Positions 1-12,100 of a DNA stretch of 64,000 nucleotides are shown piece by piece. The stretch is from Phytoseiulus persimilis (lineage: Eukaryota; Arthropoda; Arachnida; Mesostigmata; Phytoseiidae), in assembly GCA_037576195.1 (NCBI GenBank), contig CM075103.1, forward strand, positions 1,240,001-1,304,000, written 5' to 3'. A program made the position numbers and the translations under genes. The notes beneath the pieces are model-generated. The model was given only the letters and a program-made list of their open reading frames with translations. It was not told where the DNA came from and searched no databases. How positions within the stretch are numbered: position 1 is the first letter of the stretch; every line of letters begins with the position of its first letter.

Positions 1-1749
1 AGCTGATCCCATCCAACTCGTTATCCGGGATCTGAAGGATCTCACGGAATGAGGAGGGCATGGGCATCGCGACACCTCACCGCTGGGAGCTACACGTCCC
101 CGGTTTCGAGATCTAAAAGTTGGAATTACGAGAGAATAGCCAGACTCTCCACTTGCTCTCCCCCAAACCCGTTTCGAGTGAGTTCTTGGCGTTCCGAATC
201 GAAAAAGAGGCCGATTGGGTTGAAATCGGTGTTCTCTCATTTCTCGTGTTCGCCGGGACCCTCGCGCGCTTGGACCAGTTTTTCGGGATCAGCGACGAAA
301 TTTCGATAGACGATGTGATCGATTGTGTCTCACGTAGGTATCGAGAAACGTTTCATGAGCTCGACAACGGACGCATGTCGATGATCGACTGTTCCTGCAG
401 GACTTCCCCGTGTTGAAACGAGTAGTTTCCGAGTTACCGTCCAAGTTCGATTGGCTGAGGGTTTCCGAAGGTCGCTTGGTTTCGTCGTGAGCTCGACGAA
501 ATCTTCCCGCGCGGTCCCGAGAGATGCGATTTCGATTCGCTTGGGTTCCGGAACAGGAGCGCCAAGGCCATATCCCAGCTGAGAGCACGAGGGTGCTGGA
601 ACCGAACTTCCCCCTCTGAATCCCTGCTCGAGGAAGCATCATTGTGACTGCGTAGATCACAACATTTTGAGGCGACTGCGTGGACAACCGAGCATTCCCG
701 TTTCCTGCTCCTCGCGGCTCAAGTTCGAGACTCCAGAGTATTCCGATGCGATACAAGTCCGTTCACGGCAGTTTTGGGAGCATGACCCCGATTCTATCAG
801 CCCTCGGTTGATCCAATTCTCGATGATGTCAACTTTTTTCTGCGCGATTGAGGTGTCTCCATCGAGGTTGTGCTATGTGGGCGAATGAACATCAACGGCG
901 AGAGGATAAGTAGGTAGCGTGAGCATGCCGCCCAATAACTTGAAAGCAGCTTGCAGCTCCTACCCGATTGAAGAAGCGTGGATAATGATAAGTGTCACAT
1001 CTCAGCGATGATTACCCACTGTGCTGTACGCGAGCCGATTTGTCAACTCCCGTCGAGATTGTCATTCTCGAAAATCTCCGGTGCAACCAAGAGAAAGCAT
1101 CAGCTGGTCCGCCCTCGAAATCAATGAAACAACTTCGGGCGACAGGAGAGTCATCCCGACAAGGAGACTGAACCGCGAGAATGTGAGTTCGACTCTCGAA
1201 GGACTTCTACCGAGTCCCTTGAGAGTCCCTCATCAATGAGAGTTCCGCTCTCGACGACAGATTGAGGCACGGTGGGAGGCAACGTTCATCGAAGCTCATC
1301 TCGTGTCATAGCGCAGTTGAACCTTCTCTCGCTCAGTGACCGAACTCATATCAAGAGCTTAAGTTTCTTGGAACATCGATCCACCTTGATGCTGTCCCGA
1401 AAGACGAAAGCGTTTCCAAGATGGCGTCGAAGAAAACCGCGGCGCCCTCTCACGTCACAGTGTTGAACTACTGTCTATAAACAGTAGAAGCTGGATGTTG
1501 CTGTGAGTGTGGTGATGTTAGAAGAGCACTCTACAGAGATAATCTATCCACACTAGCGTGCGAATGTGATTCCGCTTGGTGTTATAGCAGCTTCCTCGAG
1601 AACCTGGCTCATGGTGACCGCAATTCCGCGAAGTGAACTTGCAAGGATGTGCTGAACAAGAAAAGTGTGCGGCTTAGAACCTGACATCTCCGACCACACG
1701 ACTCGGCCGCTTCCACAAGCTCTGGCCGCGTTTGTTCGATACGCACGAC
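1..1749. other. 5' flank of PINCH, no gene recognised
   Basis: No reading frame here has family features or convincing splice sites. On the + strand the first 51 bases stay open in one frame and end in TGA at 50-52, so they could be the tail of a gene that begins outside the window, but 16 codons are too few to judge. The right part probably contains the PINCH promoter and 5' UTR. I saw no clear TATA box. Confidence 0.4.
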
Positions 1750-4642
1750 ATGGAATCTTCGCCGTTCAATAAACAGCACCAGGAGACGGCCCATCCTCTG
1801 TACGAAAACCTCGAGTCAGCGTTGGCCAACCTGTCTATCGAGAGCGAATACGATGTGGCGGAATACGGTGCTCTGGGTCCGCCTGTACCTCCTCGGAGAA
1901 ATCCATTACGAGCATCGACTCCGAACGGAAGCCTGAGCTCTGGATCTCTCAGAGAAAGTGGTTCATCTGGAGGAGGTGGGATTCCCGACATATCAGTGGT
2001 GGCAACTCCCGTAAAGTATGTACTCGAGAAAAATCCTAGTTTCGTGAATCGATGTTTAGATTCGAGCTCGCTCCGAGCGATGTTCTTCTTCTGTCTCGCT
2101 CCTCGGATCTAACGCAAACGTTTTGCAACTCCTCTTCCAACGCTTCAACCGCGCTCGTTCAGCGAACCTATTCTGTTTTATGGAATCGCCATCGGCGGCA
2201 GGAATTCCGGCTCCCGGCGCGACACAAACGAGCGTGGACGACGGCAACAAGAAGTGCTCACACTATCAAAGAATTTGTTCCACTTGCTGAGGAGTGCGAG
2301 CGTTGTAATTTCATTGAGACGATGTTTCGGCGAGATCACTCAGCATTTAGATCTGTTGGCGGAGATGAAAATTCTCTCAATCGCACTCGATTCCCACAGG
2401 ACTCAGGCATTGTTAACGGGGGAGTAGCCTCGAGCACAGTCTTAGTTTTTTTCTCCTTGTAACACTCTACGCTGACGATCTTCTTTCGGTCAATCGAGCT
2501 CCTCATCCCATCGTTGAACGGGAGTAGCAGAGCTGTGATTTCCTTTGCGGCACGAAGTGCCGGGCGATCTCTCTGAGATGATTGAACAACATTCGCACAG
2601 ACATTTCAATCGATAAGCCCACGTTCATTTCTGTGAACTGCTGAGAATCCGCAGGAAGTGGTGGAGGCTTGTTCGTCGAACGTGATCTGGTAATGGGAGC
2701 CAGATCACTTCACAGTTGGGCAGCGTGTTTGGACGGAGGCAGATCCTCCAAGAAATATTTATCCAGTCTCTCTGCCTGGTGATTCTCGCTATTCAGGGTC
2801 CGGAGTGTGCGTTCCGCCTCTCTATTTGTGGACTCTGATAGCGGAACGCAACGCATTCGATTCGTGGCTCAGTCGTTCGAGGACGTCCGATCATCGGGGA
2901 GTAATTCCTGCGTGGGTCATGATCGTTGCATTGCGAGTATCGCGTGGATCAGATCCAGTCGAATATAGCTGTGGGAATGTTCTTGCACATGAGGCCAAAA
3001 ATGCCGTGGCTGCAGCTGCTGCTCATTCCAGCTTTCAGATCGTCTCCAATGGCTTTGTCCGCATATTCCTCGGGAATCCCTTTGACCACTTTTTTGATTG
3101 AGCGCTCGTCTTCTCTTTACAGTGATCCTTCGAAGTCCATTGTGATGTCTCTGTCATCGATGACCTGTCATCGGTGTAATGAGGGATTCGAGCCGCACGA
3201 GAAAATTGTTAACTCGCACGGTGAAACCTGGCATCAACAATGCTTCGTCTGCGCACAGTGTTTCAAACCGTTCCCGGAAGGGATTTTCTACGAGGTACTC
3301 CAAGCTCCCTTGAGAATGACTCGAACATTGCAATTTACACAAGTCCTTGGCAGCGCTGCTAACAACGAGTCTGGTTTCCCTTGTAGTTCGAAGGAAGGAA
3401 ATACTGCGAACACGACTTCCACGTTCTGTACGCGCCCTCCTGTGGCAAATGTAATGAATTCATCATCGGCAGGGTTATCAAAGCCATGAATAAAAGCTGG
3501 CACCCGAACTGCTTCTGTTGTGAGATCTGCAATCAATGTCTTTCGGACAGTGGCTTCATCAAAAATGCCAACCGAGCATTGTGTCACGAATGCAATGCAC
3601 GCGAGAAAGCGGCCGCCATCGGCAAACACATCTGCTATAAGTGCCAGTGAGTGAAAACTTCGTTGGATCGGATTTTCCCCTATTTCAGTGATTCGGATAT
3701 TGTGGTACTTGAGCTGATCGGCTCGAAGACGTAACTATTGTTTCGTCTCCCTGCAGCGGTATCATCGACGACAAACCGTTGAAATGGCGAAACGAGCCGT
3801 TCCATGCTTATCATTTCAACTGCACCACTTGTGCAGTCGAGTTGACGTCGGACGCGCGTGAGCTCAAGGGCGAGCTGTACTGTTTGCGTTGTCACGATAA
3901 GATGGGGATTCCCATATGTGGCGCCTGCCGAAGACCCATCGAAGAACGGGTTGTCACCGCCTTGGGAAAGCATTTCCACGTGGAGGTTTGTACGGAGTGC
4001 ACAGTAGAGATGTGGAAGATTGTCGGTTTGAAAACGTATCGGATTCGATTTCCGAGTCGAAATGTTCATTGGTGCGAATTTTTTGCAGCATTTCGTCTGC
4101 GCCAAATGTGAGAAACCCTTCATGGGTCACAAGCATTACGAGAAGAAAGGCCTCGCTTATTGCGAAACACATTACCACCAACTTTTCGGAAACCTTTGTT
4201 ATACTTGCAATAAGGTTAGTAAGAAAACTTCCTGGACGCATTCACATGGGGAACGCTTCCAACTCAGATATTCATTTATGTTTTTTCGCTTGTAGGTTAT
4301 CGAAGGAGAGGTTTTCACGGCGCTCGAGAAAGCTTGGTGCGTCAACCATTTCGCTTGCTCGATTTGTAACGACAAAATGAATCAAAAGTGAGTGTACCAT
4401 CCAGTGCTTCTGACCCCGAAAGGCACTGGCATCGCTGATTCCCTCTAGAGGCGATTGTCAACTTCAAAGTATATCACATCGCCGCAGAATAATGAAGCGC
4501 TCGCATGTTTTTCAGAACCAAATTCTACGAACTTGACTTGAAACCGGTCTGCAAGCGTTGTTATGAGAAGCTACCCTCGGAGCTGCGGAAGAGAATACAG
4601 AAACTGCACAAGATCCCACCTAAAAAACAGCAAATGACATAA
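1750..4642 (+). CDS. PINCH/LIMS-type five-LIM adaptor protein
   Basis: Adaptor of the ILK-PINCH-parvin complex, which links integrins to actin; in the family LIM1 binds the ILK ankyrin repeats. Exons: 1750-2015, 3123-3294, 3387-3646, 3757-3985, 4089-4214, 4296-4387, 4516-4642. All phases agree and give 423 residues. Five LIM domains start at CHRC, CGKC, CYKC, CGAC and CYTC, followed by a basic tail ending PPKKQQMT. Stretches such as [18 protein letters not shown] and [16 protein letters not shown] are almost identical to vertebrate PINCH1 as I remember it. Human PINCH1 is about 325 residues. The extra part is exon 1, a 97-residue N-terminal extension before LIM1 with a proline motif (PPVPPRR), an LD-like stretch (LESALANL) and a Ser/Gly-rich segment. 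It joins in frame through a GTATGT donor at 2016. A canonical short form could start at the internal ATG at 3147. Family identity is very sure; the extension is inferred from phase only. Confidence 0.93.
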
Positions 4643-4985
4643 TCATGTTTGAATGGCTTGTTGACATCAGCATTTCCCCCCTTCGTAATCGTTGACGTTA
4701 TTAATGCGAGAACACGGCCTTCACAGCACGTTCTTGTCGATCCGTAACTTGACAGGCGAACATCATCAATTGTTGTGGAGCGACTGAGTTCTTTAACATA
4801 ACTCTGCATAAAGTATTCGGAGCGTAGTCAGTCGAAACAGTTTACCGCGCGGCAAAAGTTCATCTCTCATCGTCTACATCATCTGTGACTGGCTTGGCTG
4901 ATAAGCCAGCGCATCGAAGGCACAGGTTCGGAGATACTAGATGGCCGCCTCCAGGAGCGAACTCCAATCTGTACTCGCATGTGCA

Positions 4986-4991
4986 AATAAA
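4986..4991 (+). terminator. poly(A) signal AATAAA, likely PINCH
   Basis: A canonical AATAAA lies 344 nt after the PINCH stop codon on the same strand, and no other + strand gene is recognised nearby. Confidence 0.5.
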
Positions 4992-7189
4992 CCCGGAAAT
5001 TTAACATCAACTCCAGGCGCCTTACCTCTCCGCGATCGCTATTCAGAACTAGATCGTATCCGATAATCGGTGTCTTTCGCCTGTGAATACAGACGCAAAT
5101 TCAAGTTACCTGTCAAAAGCAACATCACTGTTGCTCACTTCCACCCTTTCAGTCAACCCGACTGGTAGCACGAGGCACTGTAAGAATCGGCGGAGAGTTC
5201 CTGCCAGCAGAGAGGTCCAGGCTTCGAAAGATGTCGTTTCCACGAGTTGTTCTACAGGGACGAATCCAAATCTCTTTGAACTGCAGGACGCGCTCTCCGC
5301 AACTCGTTTCTACGTTCCAGTGGTCAAGAACGCGTCAATTTATTCGAGTACGACGTCCGAGCTAGATTCTATGGGTCGAATGTGGCCAGAGCCAAGCCTT
5401 TGACGTCATTATGGCCAAGAAAATTCCGTCCACCTCACTCCAACTCCCAAGTGGGTAATGCTTGGGATTCGAACCATAACGCTGTGCGCACAGGGGAGAT
5501 ATTCTGCATAACCATCCAGAACAGTCGATCCTTCCCTCTGTAGCCACGTAATCGACTGCGCTCCGCATTCAAGGTAGAATCCGTTGATGGGCTTTTTCGC
5601 GATCGGTTGGCTCAAACGAGTTCACGAAGCCTCTGAGAATGAGGAGAATTCAGTTCCAATCAGGACCAGTTGTACCGATCGAGCATAAATTCCTGCTCCC
5701 GTCGTCGGAGACCGGAATCGTCGGAGACAGGCTACTCATTGGTCCGTCCTGACGAAGAGTATCCTCTGCGGTCTCTCGACTCCCTTCGAGCGCATTAAGG
5801 ATGCGTCGTTGAGTAATCAGTAGAGCTGGAACCTCACATCTGACGAATGCAATCGACGGGGGTGGACATCGGAACCAGATATTTACCCCATAGTTATTCC
5901 CGTGATCTTCCGTCGAACTCCCGGTTGGAGATTTCCGGTGAGGATCGCTCCAAAACGTCGAGGATAACCGCCACCCGCCGCTGGCCAGAATGAGACTCAT
6001 GAATGCCAGGATCCTCCTAATCATGGAGCTATTTCGTCGACAGAACACTCGAGAGGCGAACATTGCGCCGGGACCATATGGATACGGAACATCCTTCTGT
6101 TCGACTCGTTTGAACTATTCAGACGAATCCACCAGCCAAGGACGTCGTCGTTCAAGTCGCATCTCTCTTCGTCAGATGTCACCTCAGACGTGACAGTCGA
6201 GGTGGTCATCGCAGTTGCAACCCTCCCACTTCATCAGATCCAGCGACCTCCTCGCGATGAGGGTCCACATGGTAGCGCTTGATACCGCTAACTTGGCAAA
6301 AGCGTCAAACCACTCCTCAGACCGCAGACTCATCCTTAGATGACAGCTTTGACACCATGGAACAAGTCAGCGGCCCTGCTCTTCTTTCGAGAATATCGCA
6401 TCCATCGCCAACGGGACGAGGCAAAAATATAGCAGAACAGAAGTTGGACTCCGAGAATGACATCTACAATAAAGCTCTTCGAATAATGGACACAGTACGA
6501 GCTGGCGCCGCGCCGTATCTATCACAGCCGTCCCCTGAATGATTCCGAAGATATTCTTCCAATGTTGCGGAGAGCTGAAAATTCGTTTCGCACGCGGATC
6601 GTCTCTGCTTCGACCAACAGATGGTCATGGTCCCGAAAATAGAGTTAAGTCGCCGAGGGAGTCACAAGCGCTCACGATGAATTCACTGAGGTCTTTCCAG
6701 TGTCCATACCGCGTCGTTCCTATACAAAGCCAGAAATGAATAGCCTTCGGGTATGCCGGAACTGTGACTTTGAGAAGGATTTTGTTCGCTCCTATGGCTC
6801 CTGAGTTCTGACCATTTACGTCTCCCTTCTCTGGACTTCTGATCGTCAATACGTCGATGCAATACGTTGACCGACCTCATCAGTCACACAAAATTCGTTG
6901 GTTCCTTTACAAGATCGCGTCCTCGATGCATTCACCCCGTAACCTTTCAGGGGAGCCGAACTCATCGCGGACGGGGCTTGTTGGAACTACCGTCGTCTCA
7001 GAGCCGCTGTGGCGTTCTTCTGCACCTCGACATCGAGCCTTGCTCCTGAGTAGGACGCGTCTTCTGATTCGATGTATAATGACTGGTTTCGATTGATCAA
7101 TGCTTCCCTCTGGTTCTTGTGTCCCCTAAAACCTCTCGGAACTGAGCTTCGAAAATCTGAATGTTCGGAGAATCCTTTCGCTGTTAACA

Positions 7190-7390
7190 ATGTCCCAAGC
7201 CATTCTAGGGCGGCTCACCGGGAAGGACATGGGCCATTCCCCGGAGGCTGGGGAGGTGATTCTTGGGTCGATTTGTTCATATTCTCGGGACTTTCAGGAG
7301 GTGGCTCCGGGGTCGATCTCACCGCACTCCTCGCAGTCTAAGACGGTAAATCCGGGGTGGGTGGGTCTGACCTTACTTCTGACAGACAAC
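7190..7390. repeat. degenerate repeat, same family as in IFT81 intron 7
   Basis: The block opens with TAGGGCGGCTCA and continues with repeats of GGGGTCGATCTSACC spaced about 46-54 bp apart, separated by GGAGGTGGCTCC-like links. The same opening motif and units recur at 16272-16780. It is a dispersed repeat with internal tandem structure. I found no coding capacity and no terminal inverted repeats. Confidence 0.6.
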
Positions 7391-9142
7391 ATGCGCAGAT
7401 CAGCCGAATAAGGAGATAGTTCACCAATGGTGCTGACCCGTTCAAGAGGTAGGAACGTACCTCCTGGCCAGGAATGCCGGGTTATGCTTGCATACATGTA
7501 TGATCGGGATACGCATCTCAACCATGAGGCGCACCGCCCTGACACTATGCTAGCGAGAATCGGTGGCCACTCTAGAAGGTCTCATGACACAACATGTGAG
7601 CCAATGTGTGTCTGTCAGCAGTAGACTCCCGGTGCAAGGGACGGGTCAGCTAGCGTAGTCGCCCGAGGGCCGGCTAGTTATTCATATATCAGAGCTCTGT
7701 TATTCTCTCCGCAATGGTCGGAAATTGATCCTTCAATTATGAGGAGATAGCGTCCGAACACCCGTTATGAAACGCATAGAGAAAGTATCGACATGTCTGC
7801 TATATATGGAAATATCAAATGGCCCAAGAAATTGTACAAATCACTCCACAGTTTTCAAGCCTTACACTGTTTAAGGTTGTGGGAGAGGAGGGGGAACTAA
7901 TCACCTAAGGCGGCTGATTGATATGCGAAGGTGTGAACTGGACACGACAGCGCCTAGAATCCATCTCCACGGGCCGGAATATCACGGAAATACTTCGACG
8001 TCCCTCATTTGGATTGTTTCCAAGACCGATACGCCTGCTCTTGGTGGAAAAAATTGAGCCCTGCACAGAGCTGCTCGAAACAACACAATACAAGAGACTT
8101 CCATAGATTCGGTGCATCGCTCAGACCTGATGCTGATGGGGAGAAAGCCATTGCTAGATGACAGGATGACTTCAACAACGGTAACTGTAGTGAGAATAGA
8201 AAACGTCGCCGTCATCTGAGATCATGATGCGATCCCGGTCGGAGTGGTAGGAACAAGCTGATAAGTATCGCTAATCTCCACCTTTGGAGCTGACTCCAAC
8301 GAATTTCGCTGCGGTCCATGAGCGGGAGATCGGTGCTGCTATGGGGAATGAAGACTGGTAAAAAATCCTCTCGTGTCAAGAGAGCATTCTCTCCGCCTCC
8401 GTCGGCCGACTGCTTACAGTATCTAATATATTTCTCCCACCTCTCGCCTTTGTTCGGCATTAATCCCTCGGGCGGTCGCTGAGTGCGGCAAGACATATTC
8501 AAAATACCTGTTCCGAATGGGAACTTTTGAAACACGTCAAGCGCACCGGTTCAATCCTGATTTTCCACATTGTCGTCGACTGGCAGGCTGGGAGCGTCTA
8601 GCCATGACCTCACGCTCTGCCTTCCAGGACAGAACTATTGAGTTCAAAGTTCGAGCTAACTAAAATCCCCATAGCCTGTGCGACTCATTCTGCACATGGG
8701 GCACTCTTTTCGCCGCGGCAGCAGTCTGACGTGAGGAATCGTTCAACTAGATGCCCCAGCTGCCCTGAAGTTCACGAGCTTAAGCGATTCCGAAGAGCCC
8801 AGATCCACCGTGCGAGCTCGGAGGCGGTCAAATTTTCAGTCGGGTGTCGCGATTCAAATCGACAGGCCGCCGAAGCATGAAATTGTACCCGCAGTGGCCA
8901 GAATCGACGTCCACGAGAGTCGCGAGGAATTTTCAACTCACAACATAGGCAGATATTTCAAGCGTTCCTACCCTTTCCTCGTGGCCGCCGTTCTCGAAAA
9001 GTAACTGGTGGCTGTTTGCGTCCCTCTAGAGTTGATCCCAGCTGAGTCAGTTGCGGGAACGGCCTCCGGCGCATCTCTGTTCTACCGAGAGATAAGTTCG
9101 CTACATTTAGAGCAGTATGTGAGTTGAAAATACGCCAAAACA

Positions 9143-12100
9143 ATGCGGTTCTACTGTGCAATTCTGCTGTTTACCTCTCGTACACTATGTGGCCCCGCTC
9201 CGAGTACCGAGATTCCAGGCGAACCATTTATCAGTGAGTATTATGTTCATTGAAGACACTGCTTTGAGCTCGTCGAGGGAATGGGGCATGATTGCACCGT
9301 CTTCGGGCGGAATTCCACCCTGAACTCTTTCTTTTGGAACTGGTGATAGGCCTCCTCCCGGAACAAAGAGCAACTGAGGCAACCGTCCCACTCCCGGACA
9401 CGATCAACGGGTTCCAGCATCGGAGCAGATAAGGCTCAGTGCATCTGTGTCTGCTGAGGTCAATGCCGAGCCCTTGAATTGATTCCATTCTCGAGCAACG
9501 AAGAGATGAGAGTTACCCTATAGCAAAACGATCCAGTCGGGAGGAACTGTCAGTTCTCTTGGAAAGCTCCAGGGTTTTTGATTTTTCGCTCATGCGTTCA
9601 CTCGCCTTGATAATCACAATGCTCGTAAAGTTGCTGTGGGTACGTTCGGAATGGGATGTTTGTCTTATAGACTTCCCGGACCGAGAGTTTCGATTTTCAC
9701 AGATTGTCGGCCCTCGCAATGTCGACCCTTCCGGTCTGGATGAAGTCATCTAAGCATCCCTGAATCGCTCGGATGTTGTTATATAATTTCATTCGAAGCA
9801 GTTCTCCGCCGGGTTCTGTGAAGATGTCCTCGAGCGTAAGAATCGAAGTATTCAAAAAGTCTATGATCTCTTTATTCTAGGAGAGATCCAGCTTGGTGAG
9901 AAAAAAAACTATTTCGCTTTTGTCAATGGGGACGGTGCGCTCAATCTTACATACGAAGGTGCAGAGAGGTTGTGCGCCCGGTACGGAGGGGAAGTGTGGG
10001 ATATCAATGACGGAGAGCTACTCGTCACTGGGGATCGAAGAGCTGATCAGCAAATTGCGCGGACAGTTCTGGATGAACTTCGCAAGCAACCTGAAGTTGT
10101 GAAGGCGCAACTCCCGAACGAGGTCCTCTCCCGACTCAACGTGGTTTTCGGGAATAGAGATGGTTTGTAAGTACCACCCCTCATCTGAGGTGAGGCTCCC
10201 CCCAGAAGAGCTCGTGAATCGAGGAACTCAACCCTCTCGTATATCAACACGAGTAGCCATCATTACATAATCACAGTGGAGAACGCCTTTGCAGAGAAGA
10301 TGGGAAATGCAAGTGGTACCTCGCCGGACCTTACACTAATGATTTCTACACGTTCACTTACTACGATCCATGTCCAAAGAAAGATGAGCCTGGCGCTCTC
10401 TCCTGGTTCGTTTGCCAAAAACCTGAGGGGACGGCTTCTTCAAGTGAGCCACCCACTGACCGAACGACGCTAACACAAGCACCAGAACCGATACCGACCA
10501 GCCCGTCATCCGCAGCGGATATACCAATCATTGAGGACATACATGATACAATCGTGAGTTCTGATTTCGAGCACAGCACTGTTGACCCAGCGTGTCCACA
10601 ACGGGGCATTCTTGCAGCAGAATTCTCAGATACCTACCCTGCTCGATCTCAATCGATGCCCCGATTTGGAAGAATATTTTGTGAAAGCGATTGCGTTCAG
10701 CGTCGCGAAACATCTTAGACTCAACAGGCAAAAATTTTTCGTTCCAAGATTAATGCGACGGACGCCACCGAGTTGATCGGAAATGTCACCGAAGACATCG
10801 GAAAACTCGAAGAGCCTGTCAAGGGACTGAGGGAATTTCAAGAGGATTTCATCGTGAAAATCGTCGACCTGATAGAAGAGGACCGTGAGTTCAATCATAT
10901 TCGATGTCACTTGGAATGATGATGAAAACACCGGGATACTTGTTGATCGTCCTGAGAATCTGTCACGGTGAACTAACCTCCTGGACGAGCAGTTACTCGC
11001 ACCCGAGATGGTTCTCAATAGACTCTCGATTCCAATTCCGTTCCCTCCTCATTGAAGCGAATAAAGCATCCGACGCCACGAGAGTTTTGCTCAGCGATAC
11101 CGTCCCAGAGATTGCGAGCAAGATAGCGGACGGAACAGAATTTGTCAGCGTCCTCAAGTTCGTGTCGAACATCACATCGCGGATCTCGAAATTCACCAAC
11201 GAAAACACCACCATAACCAACAAGGGGTCGGGATCGCCGGTACCTTATCTTTTCCAACATGTCAAAGTCGAAAGGAGCCGAGCGTTCGAATCCACTGTGG
11301 AGAGCTCCAGAGTGGAAACGGAATTCACAGGTACTGGCAATGAGCCGTGTCATCAGGAATCGTTTACGTATTCTGAGAGACGCGATCGTAGATAGTGCGA
11401 AGCTCGCACACTTCCAGCGTCCAGTTCTGATACACCTGACGGAAATTTCTGTCACCCAGGAGAAATTGGTGACGAAACAATTTTAACGACTCACATGGAG
11501 TTCCAAAACACAAGGCTTCAGACGGAAATGATCAGCGGCACGTACAAGGGAACCGAGACGTTCTCGAGCGACTTGGTCGAATTTTCCGCTCGGTTCAGAA
11601 ATGGAACGCCTTACAATGTGTCTGTGGATCTTTTCTTCGAACGGCAGAGCAAGCAGGCCAAGAGAGTCGCCACCCATGAGTGCGTCTTCTACAACGTCGA
11701 GGAGGGGTAGGCGGGGCTCACTTACAACGAGATTTGCATGACCTTAGTTGCCCTAATCAACCATTTACAACAATCGTTCTGCCAACAGGATACTCGATGG
11801 CACGGGCTGTGAGTTCGTAGAGGTGACTACAGACGGTAGAGTTCACTGCCTTTGCTATCACACAACCACGTTTGGATCGATTTTCTCACCTGAGAGCTTC
11901 ACCGACAGTCTCGAGATGGCTCTGGACATCTTCAGCTTCATCAGTAAGATACATGAGAGCTCTCCAGGTCGAGAGGAGTTTCCTCAGTATTCACATGCAA
12001 TGGGCGCTCATCGGATAACCCATATCCCCTGTTCCTTTTCCAGTCGATCCCTTCAGTTTGACAGCTCTTCTGTTATCCATTCTTGTCTTCAGCCTAGTTC

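Larger units (their letters stand above)
4643..9142. other. intergenic region between PINCH and adhesion GPCR
   Basis: About 4.5 kb without a recognisable gene. One frame at 6279-6542 (+, ending SQPSPE) and one on the minus strand at 8212-8535 read like plausible protein, but neither has family similarity I know or a complete exon model. ORFs of about 100 codons are expected by chance in this much sequence. The stretch 7190-7390 is a degenerate repeat, listed separately. Confidence 0.4.

Noticed and set aside
2-52. C-terminal end of a gene at the left window edge
   Set aside because: Only 16 codons are visible before TGA; this is not enough to separate from chance.
5465-5500. B-box-like GGTTCGAATCC on the minus strand (tRNA or SINE)
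   Set aside because: No T-stem pairing beyond two base pairs and no A box at the right distance.
9592-9639. Alternative signal-peptide first exon for the adhesion GPCR (MRSLALIITMLVKLLW, then GTACGT)
   Set aside because: It ends in phase 0, whereas exon 2 needs phase 1, so it would throw the receptor out of frame. It lies in intron 1 and is probably chance.
10554-10727. Reading straight through introns 3 and 4 of the GPCR to keep one frame
   Set aside because: An in-frame TAG occurs at about 10717. Two short introns (64 and 47 nt) with matching phases solve this without a stop.
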